From contig SKSV01000074.1 of the NCBI GenBank assembly GCA_007122815.1, forward strand, positions 1-9,478: a stretch of 9,478 nucleotides of DNA. Reading direction: 5' to 3'. The DNA is from Trueperaceae bacterium (GTDB taxonomy: Bacteria > Deinococcota > Deinococci > Deinococcales > Trueperaceae). This document shows, piece by piece, positions 6,296 through 9,478 of the stretch (position 1 is its first letter; each line of letters opens with the position of its first letter). The notes beneath the pieces are model-generated. The model was not told the origin of the DNA. It saw nothing but the letters and a program-made list of their open reading frames with translations, and did not search any database. The translations under genes were made by a program, and so were the position numbers.

Positions 6296-6313
6296 GCGCG
6301 GAGGTTACCGCGC
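6296..6313 (-). promoter_or_regulatory. Predicted nth promoter (-10 TAACCT) exactly bracketed by an inverted repeat
   Basis: On the minus strand TAACCT (6307-6302) ends 6 nt before the nth ATG, a TANNNT box placed for leaderless transcription. It fills exactly the 6-nt spacer of a perfect inverted repeat, GCGCGG (6296-6301) and CCGCGC (6308-6313). No Shine-Dalgarno and no convincing -35 element are visible. A protein bound to the two arms would occlude the -10 region. Confidence 0.4.
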
Positions 6314-6331
6314 TGACAGCTCGATCCGCTT

Positions 6332-6343
6332 GCTGGGCCCAGC
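6332..6343. promoter_or_regulatory. Perfect 12-bp palindrome GCTGGGCCCAGC
   Basis: An uninterrupted, perfectly self-complementary 12-mer 37 nt upstream of the nth start codon, just upstream of where a -35 element would fall. It immediately abuts the larger hairpin at 6344-6391. It may be a dimeric regulator's operator for nth, or a second small stem in the 3' end of the protease transcript. Confidence 0.35.
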
Positions 6344-6391
6344 CCCTCGGGTGCCTACGGTGGCCGGTGGTTCCTGTAGGCAGTCCGAGGG
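6344..6391 (-). terminator. Imperfect stem-loop downstream of the subtilase gene, possible U-less terminator
   Basis: The plus-strand arms CCCTCGGGTGCCTAC (6344-6358) and GTAGGCAGTCCGAGGG (6376-6391) pair as 7 bp + 7 bp with a small asymmetric internal loop, closing a 17-nt loop. It lies 19 nt after the protease stop codon on the coding strand and before the nth promoter, the expected place for a transcript end. No run of U follows on the minus strand, so it is not a textbook intrinsic terminator; it could act as a 3'-end stabiliser. Confidence 0.45.
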
Positions 6392-6410
6392 CCGCTTCGG
6401 TTGGACCCGG

Positions 6411-9400
6411 TCAGTCGGTGGACTCCAGCGCCGCTTCGGCGCTGGCTATGGCAGCGGCTTCGTACGCCACCTCCAGGTCGAGCTCACCGGCGGAGTGGGT
6501 GGCGACTACGCCCGTGAGGAAGCCGTCCGTCGCCGCCAGCGCCGGCACCGCGCCGCTCACCGGGGGTGAGATCGTGCCGTCGGCGTCGCTCGTGACCGGG
6601 AACCAGCGCCAGGCCCCACCGCCGCCATCTTCCGCGGGCTCGAAGGCCGCGTAGGTCGAGACAGCGACCAGCGAGGTGGTTAGCGCGAACTCCAAGAGGT
6701 CCGGGGCCAGCGTCGCCATCTGCTCGGTGGTACTCACATCCAGTTCCAACACCTCGCTTCGCAAGCTTCCCTCGAGCTCTCCCTCCTCGTAGGAGCTGAG
6801 CAGGTCGCGCAGCGACTCGATGTGGCCCGCCGCGAGGAACCAGAGCCGGGTGCCACCGAACACCTCCGGCAGGCTCTCATCGAGTTGCTCGGGCGTGTTG
6901 GGGAACGGCACCGGCGCACCGAAGGGGAAGAGCAAGCCGAGCTCCCGCTCCAGCATCCAAGCCGCCAGTTGTGCGTCGGCGACCTCGCCGTAGATGCGTC
7001 CCAGAGCTTCCTGGATCTTGCTGGGCTCGCCGGGCGCGGGACAGGCTCGCGTGCCCGCCAGAGCCTGGCCGTCCGGGCCGGTCAGCCTGGTGCAAGGCAC
7101 CACCTCGTGACGAGTGCGGCTGTCCGCGGGGCTGTCCTCGTGCCAGAGCTCCACGTAGATGCTTGCGGACGCATCGTCCTCCAGGTCGCTCCACTGCACC
7201 GTGAAGCTGGACCCTCTCTGAGGCGCTGCGCCGGAGCCCTCTATGGCCCAGAGCAGCCTGTTGGTGTGGGCTTCCTCGACGCCCGCGCAGCGCAGCCGCT
7301 CGGCGCTGCCGTGCAGGTCCAGCGAACCGTCTTGCATCGGAAGGTAGCTGTGGGTGGCGACGCCGGAGCCGGTGATGGCGGTCTGCCAGGTGAAGCTGTC
7401 CGGGTCGAAGGAATCGTACGTGAAGCCGACCCGGTCCCTGCTCAGGTACTGGGTATCGCGGTGCGTGGCCGTGGCGCTTACCTGGGCCTCGGAGCACACC
7501 ATGTCGGCCACCAGCGCCTCGCCCGGCGCGGAGGCGCCGAGCTCGACGCGTGTCCCGTCCTCCAGACGGTACGACCAGTCGATGGAGTAGAGGTGATCGA
7601 GGTCGGGAAGCGTGCCTCCGGGACGCGAAGGGGCCATCTCGGCCACGAAGGTCACTCCGCTGGTGGCCGTGACGGTGTCGCCTTCCTCGGGTGACGTTAT
7701 GACGACAGTGGGTCGGCCGGAGCACAGGTCGCCCAAGAGGGCGTTGCGCTCGTCCTCGTCGCCGCTGTAGAGGTCGGAGTAGGCGTAGTAGCACAGGACG
7801 TCGTGGTCGTTGACGGCCTCCTCGTCGAAGTCCGTGACCAGGCTGCTGCCGTCGAGAGTCACGACCTCCTGGCCGACGTTGCCGTGATCGAGGTCGCCGC
7901 TCAGGTCGAAGCGTTCCGTGCGTGTCCACGAGCCCGAGCGTCCGTCACCGCTCAGGTCGAAGCGCCCGTACGATAGTCCAGAACCCTCGTCGGAGAAGCC
8001 GGCCAGGATGGCTTCGATGTCGCCGTGTTGGAACGTGCCATCGCCGGTCGCGTCGAGCAGGGCCAGGCGGCCATCGTCTCCGGCCGCAGCCATCATCGCC
8101 GCGTAGGCGTCCACCACCGGCTGGGGCGTCTCTCCGGCGCAGTCGTCTGGGGCGTCCCGGTGCAGCGTGTTCGTGGAAGCAGGAGTGGAGGTCGCGCGCA
8201 GCAGCTCCGCCACCTGGGGTCCGCTGAGGCCCGGATCGACGGCCCAGACCATGGCGGCTACCCCCGCGACCTGGGGAGCGGCCATCGAGGTGCCGGTCTT
8301 GGTCCCGGGTGTGGTGGTGTCGTGGTCGCCGTCGGAGTCACGGAAGCCGAACGACCACACCGAGCGCCCGATGCCGGAGATGTCGCCTCCCAGGGTGCCG
8401 CCGCGCCAGGCGCAGCCCGGCAGCGGCCGTGCCGCCTCGCCGCTCAGGTCGGGATGGTCATCGCCATGCCGGGTGTTGACGCGGTTCTCGACCACGAGCA
8501 TGTTGGTCAGGTTGGGGATCTCGGTGCCGGTGAAGGTGATCATGGTACCCAAGGCCGCAACCGTCCAGGCGCTGTTGTCGACGGCGTCGCGGTCCGGGAC
8601 GTTGCCCGCGCTCGTGATGTGTACGAAGTGGTTCTCCAGCCCGGCACCGACGCTGGTGGCGTGATCGGATCCCCCTCGGACCTTCGCGACCCAGCTCCGG
8701 GCCCCACGGTTCCGGAGCGGGTGCTTGCGGTGATGCAGGCTCGTGTTGACCACGATTCCACGGTCGGGATCGTGGTCGTGGAGCGTTTCGATGTGGCGGA
8801 TCAGACCGTTGCTGACGCGCGAGATGGTGGGGACCCGCCACTCGCGCAGGTCTACGACTCGGGTCCGCAGCACGGAAGGGTAGATCCCGGTGATGCGGTC
8901 GCGTGCGGTGTCGCTCACGGCGTTCTCGTGGAAAGCGCCGGAGACGATGCCCAGCACGTGGTAACCGTGCGAGTCGGGCCGTTCCTCCGCGAAGTCGCCT
9001 GGGGTGATCACCACGTCGTAGGCGTCGTCGACCGGACCGTCTCCGAAGAGGTCGCCCACCACGAGCCGCGGCCCGACGGCGGTCGTTCCCGGCAGCATGG
9101 GGCGCAGGTTCCAGGCCGCGTGCGCGCGCACCGCCAGGTGGTGCTCGACGCGGCTCAGCTGGCCGCTCAGACCGTCAGGCAGCGCCAACACCTCGGCGGT
9201 TGGCGCGCCATCATGCGCCTCGGCGCCTCGACCGAACGTCCCGCGGGAGTCAGGCTCGACCTCGTAACCGGTGAGGACGAAACGGACCAGAGGGTCCTCC
9301 TCCAACTCGTCGGCAAGAGCTTCGAGGTCGGGCAGGGAGCCCGGGTCCGGTACGCTAACCACCAACGCCAAGCGCCCCGCCAGCATGTCGACGATCCAGG

Positions 9401-9478
9401 CCTCGTAACGCTCCAGGAGGTCGTTCACCTCACCCACCGTGGCGCGCGGGTCGAGGTGCAGCTCGAGCTCGCTGCGCA
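6411..9478 (-). CDS. Secreted subtilisin-like serine protease (S8) with calcium-loop and C-terminal domains, 5' end outside window
   Basis: The frame is open to the window edge. A GTG at 9437 is the first in-window start, but the residues before it (RSELELHLDPRAT, read from 9476) continue a propeptide-like segment without a break, so the true start and any signal peptide lie beyond the edge. Numbering from that GTG: a propeptide-like region (1-60); catalytic candidates D129 in RLVVGDLFG, H157 in DSHGYHVLG, S384 in GTSMAAPQVAG and oxyanion Asn279 in ITSAGN; also VVNTSL (229-234). After the protease domain (about 120-430) comes a dockerin/EF-hand-like loop (DATGDGTFQHGD, 462-473), two RFDLSGD repeats (492-515), an Ig-like beta domain starting near 577 and a C-terminal region of unknown fold with a helical stretch at about 805-930. 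Eight cysteines (342, 433, 549, 572, 648, 717, 782, 799) allow four disulfides, fitting an extracellular protein. It probably degrades proteins outside the cell, and the DxSGDG loops should bind calcium. No LPxTG or C-terminal membrane anchor is seen. Substrate unknown. Confidence 0.9.
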   Translation of the reverse strand, partial: RSELELHLDPRATVGEVNDLLERYEAWIVDMLAGRLALVVSVPDPGSLPDLEALADELEEDPLVRFVLTGYEVEPDSRGTFGRGAEAHDGAPTAEVLALPDGLSGQLSRVEHHLAVRAHAAWNLRPMLPGTTAVGPRLVVGDLFGDGPVDDAYDVVITPGDFAEERPDSHGYHVLGIVSGAFHENAVSDTARDRITGIYPSVLRTRVVDLREWRVPTISRVSNGLIRHIETLHDHDPDRGIVVNTSLHHRKHPLRNRGARSWVAKVRGGSDHATSVGAGLENHFVHITSAGNVPDRDAVDNSAWTVAALGTMITFTGTEIPNLTNMLVVENRVNTRHGDDHPDLSGEAARPLPGCAWRGGTLGGDISGIGRSVWSFGFRDSDGDHDTTTPGTKTGTSMAAPQVAGVAAMVWAVDPGLSGPQVAELLRATSTPASTNTLHRDAPDDCAGETPQPVVDAYAAMMAAAGDDGRLALLDATGDGTFQHGDIEAILAGFSDEGSGLSYGRFDLSGDGRSGSWTRTERFDLSGDLDHGNVGQEVVTLDGSSLVTDFDEEAVNDHDVLCYYAYSDLYSGDEDERNALLGDLCSGRPTVVITSPEEGDTVTATSGVTFVAEMAPSRPGGTLPDLDHLYSIDWSYRLEDGTRVELGASAPGEALVADMVCSEAQVSATATHRDTQYLSRDRVGFTYDSFDPDSFTWQTAITGSGVATHSYLPMQDGSLDLHGSAERLRCAGVEEAHTNRLLWAIEGSGAAPQRGSSFTVQWSDLEDDASASIYVELWHEDSPADSRTRHEVVPCTRLTGPDGQALAGTRACPAPGEPSKIQEALGRIYGEVADAQLAAWMLERELGLLFPFGAPVPFPNTPEQLDESLPEVFGGTRLWFLAAGHIESLRDLLSSYEEGELEGSLRSEVLELDVSTTEQMATLAPDLLEFALTTSLVAVSTYAAFEPAEDGGGGAWRWFPVTSDADGTISPPVSGAVPALAATDGFLTGVVATHSAGELDLEVAYEAAAIASAEAALESTD
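7897..7964. repeat. 17-bp direct repeat coding for RFDLSGD units of the subtilase
   Basis: CCGCTCAGGTCGAAGCG occurs identically at 7897-7913 and 7948-7964, a 51-bp period equal to 17 residues. It encodes two copies of RFDLSGD (492-498 and 509-515 from the GTG at 9437), calcium-loop-like segments linked by GRSGSWTRTE. Exact DNA identity suggests recent internal duplication or sequence homogenisation. Confidence 0.8.

Noticed and set aside
6822..7694. 290-residue open frame on the plus strand
   Set aside because: It lies wholly opposite the subtilase gene; its composition looks like an antisense reading of GC-rich codons and no motif is present.
6877..7929. 350-residue open frame on the minus strand, rich in Arg and Gly
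   Set aside because: It is an off-frame reading of the subtilase gene; the extreme Arg content is typical of out-of-frame high-GC DNA.
9297..9354. Acidic Leu-rich stretch near the subtilase N-terminus (LPDLEALADELEEDP) considered as a coiled coil
   Set aside because: It fits the helix of a protease propeptide better and is too short for a coiled coil.

Overview
The window is high-GC bacterial DNA (about two thirds G+C by eye) with seven protein genes, all on the minus strand, two of them running off the window edges. Three features together suggest Deinococcota, perhaps a Truepera-like lineage. There is a YpdA-type (bacillithiol) reductase. There is a DHH-CBS-CBS-nucleotidyltransferase fusion. 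Several start codons lack a Shine-Dalgarno sequence but have a TANNNT hexamer 5-6 nt upstream, the arrangement of leaderless promoters described in Deinococcus. This assignment is an inference; no marker gene settles it.

In transcription order (right to left): (1) 9478-6411, a large secreted subtilisin-like serine protease (S8) with EF-hand/dockerin-like calcium loops and a long C-terminal region; its 5' end lies outside the window. (2) 6410-6296, an intergenic stretch with a strong imperfect hairpin, a perfect 12-bp palindrome and the putative nth promoter. (3) 6295-5648, endonuclease III (nth). (4) 5567-4539, a YpdA/Bdr-type flavoprotein reductase that lacks the cysteine next to the FAD-binding loop. 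(5) 4495-3986, a six-helix membrane protein resembling the LiaF/DUF5668 membrane region. (6) 3905-2973, a membrane-anchored, beta-rich, probably toastrack-like protein with a tandemly repeated AQEG linker. (7) 2966-369, a five-domain DHH/DHHA1/CBS/CBS/tRNA nucleotidyltransferase fusion. (8) 372-1, the N-terminal part of a site-2-protease (M50) relative whose HExxH zinc motif has become HNIAQ.

Genes 6-8 are packed tightly (6-nt gap, then a 4-nt ATGA overlap) and are probably one transcript, pairing an envelope protein and a predicted pseudoprotease with a tRNA 3'-end enzyme. Genes 3, 4 and 5 each appear to have their own promoter. The most unusual points are the degenerate M50 motif, the cysteine-less Bdr homologue, the inverted repeats that bracket the predicted -10 boxes of nth and bdr, and the uncharacterised toastrack/LiaF-like neighbourhood attached to tRNA processing. 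No mobile element, CRISPR array or RNA gene is visible.
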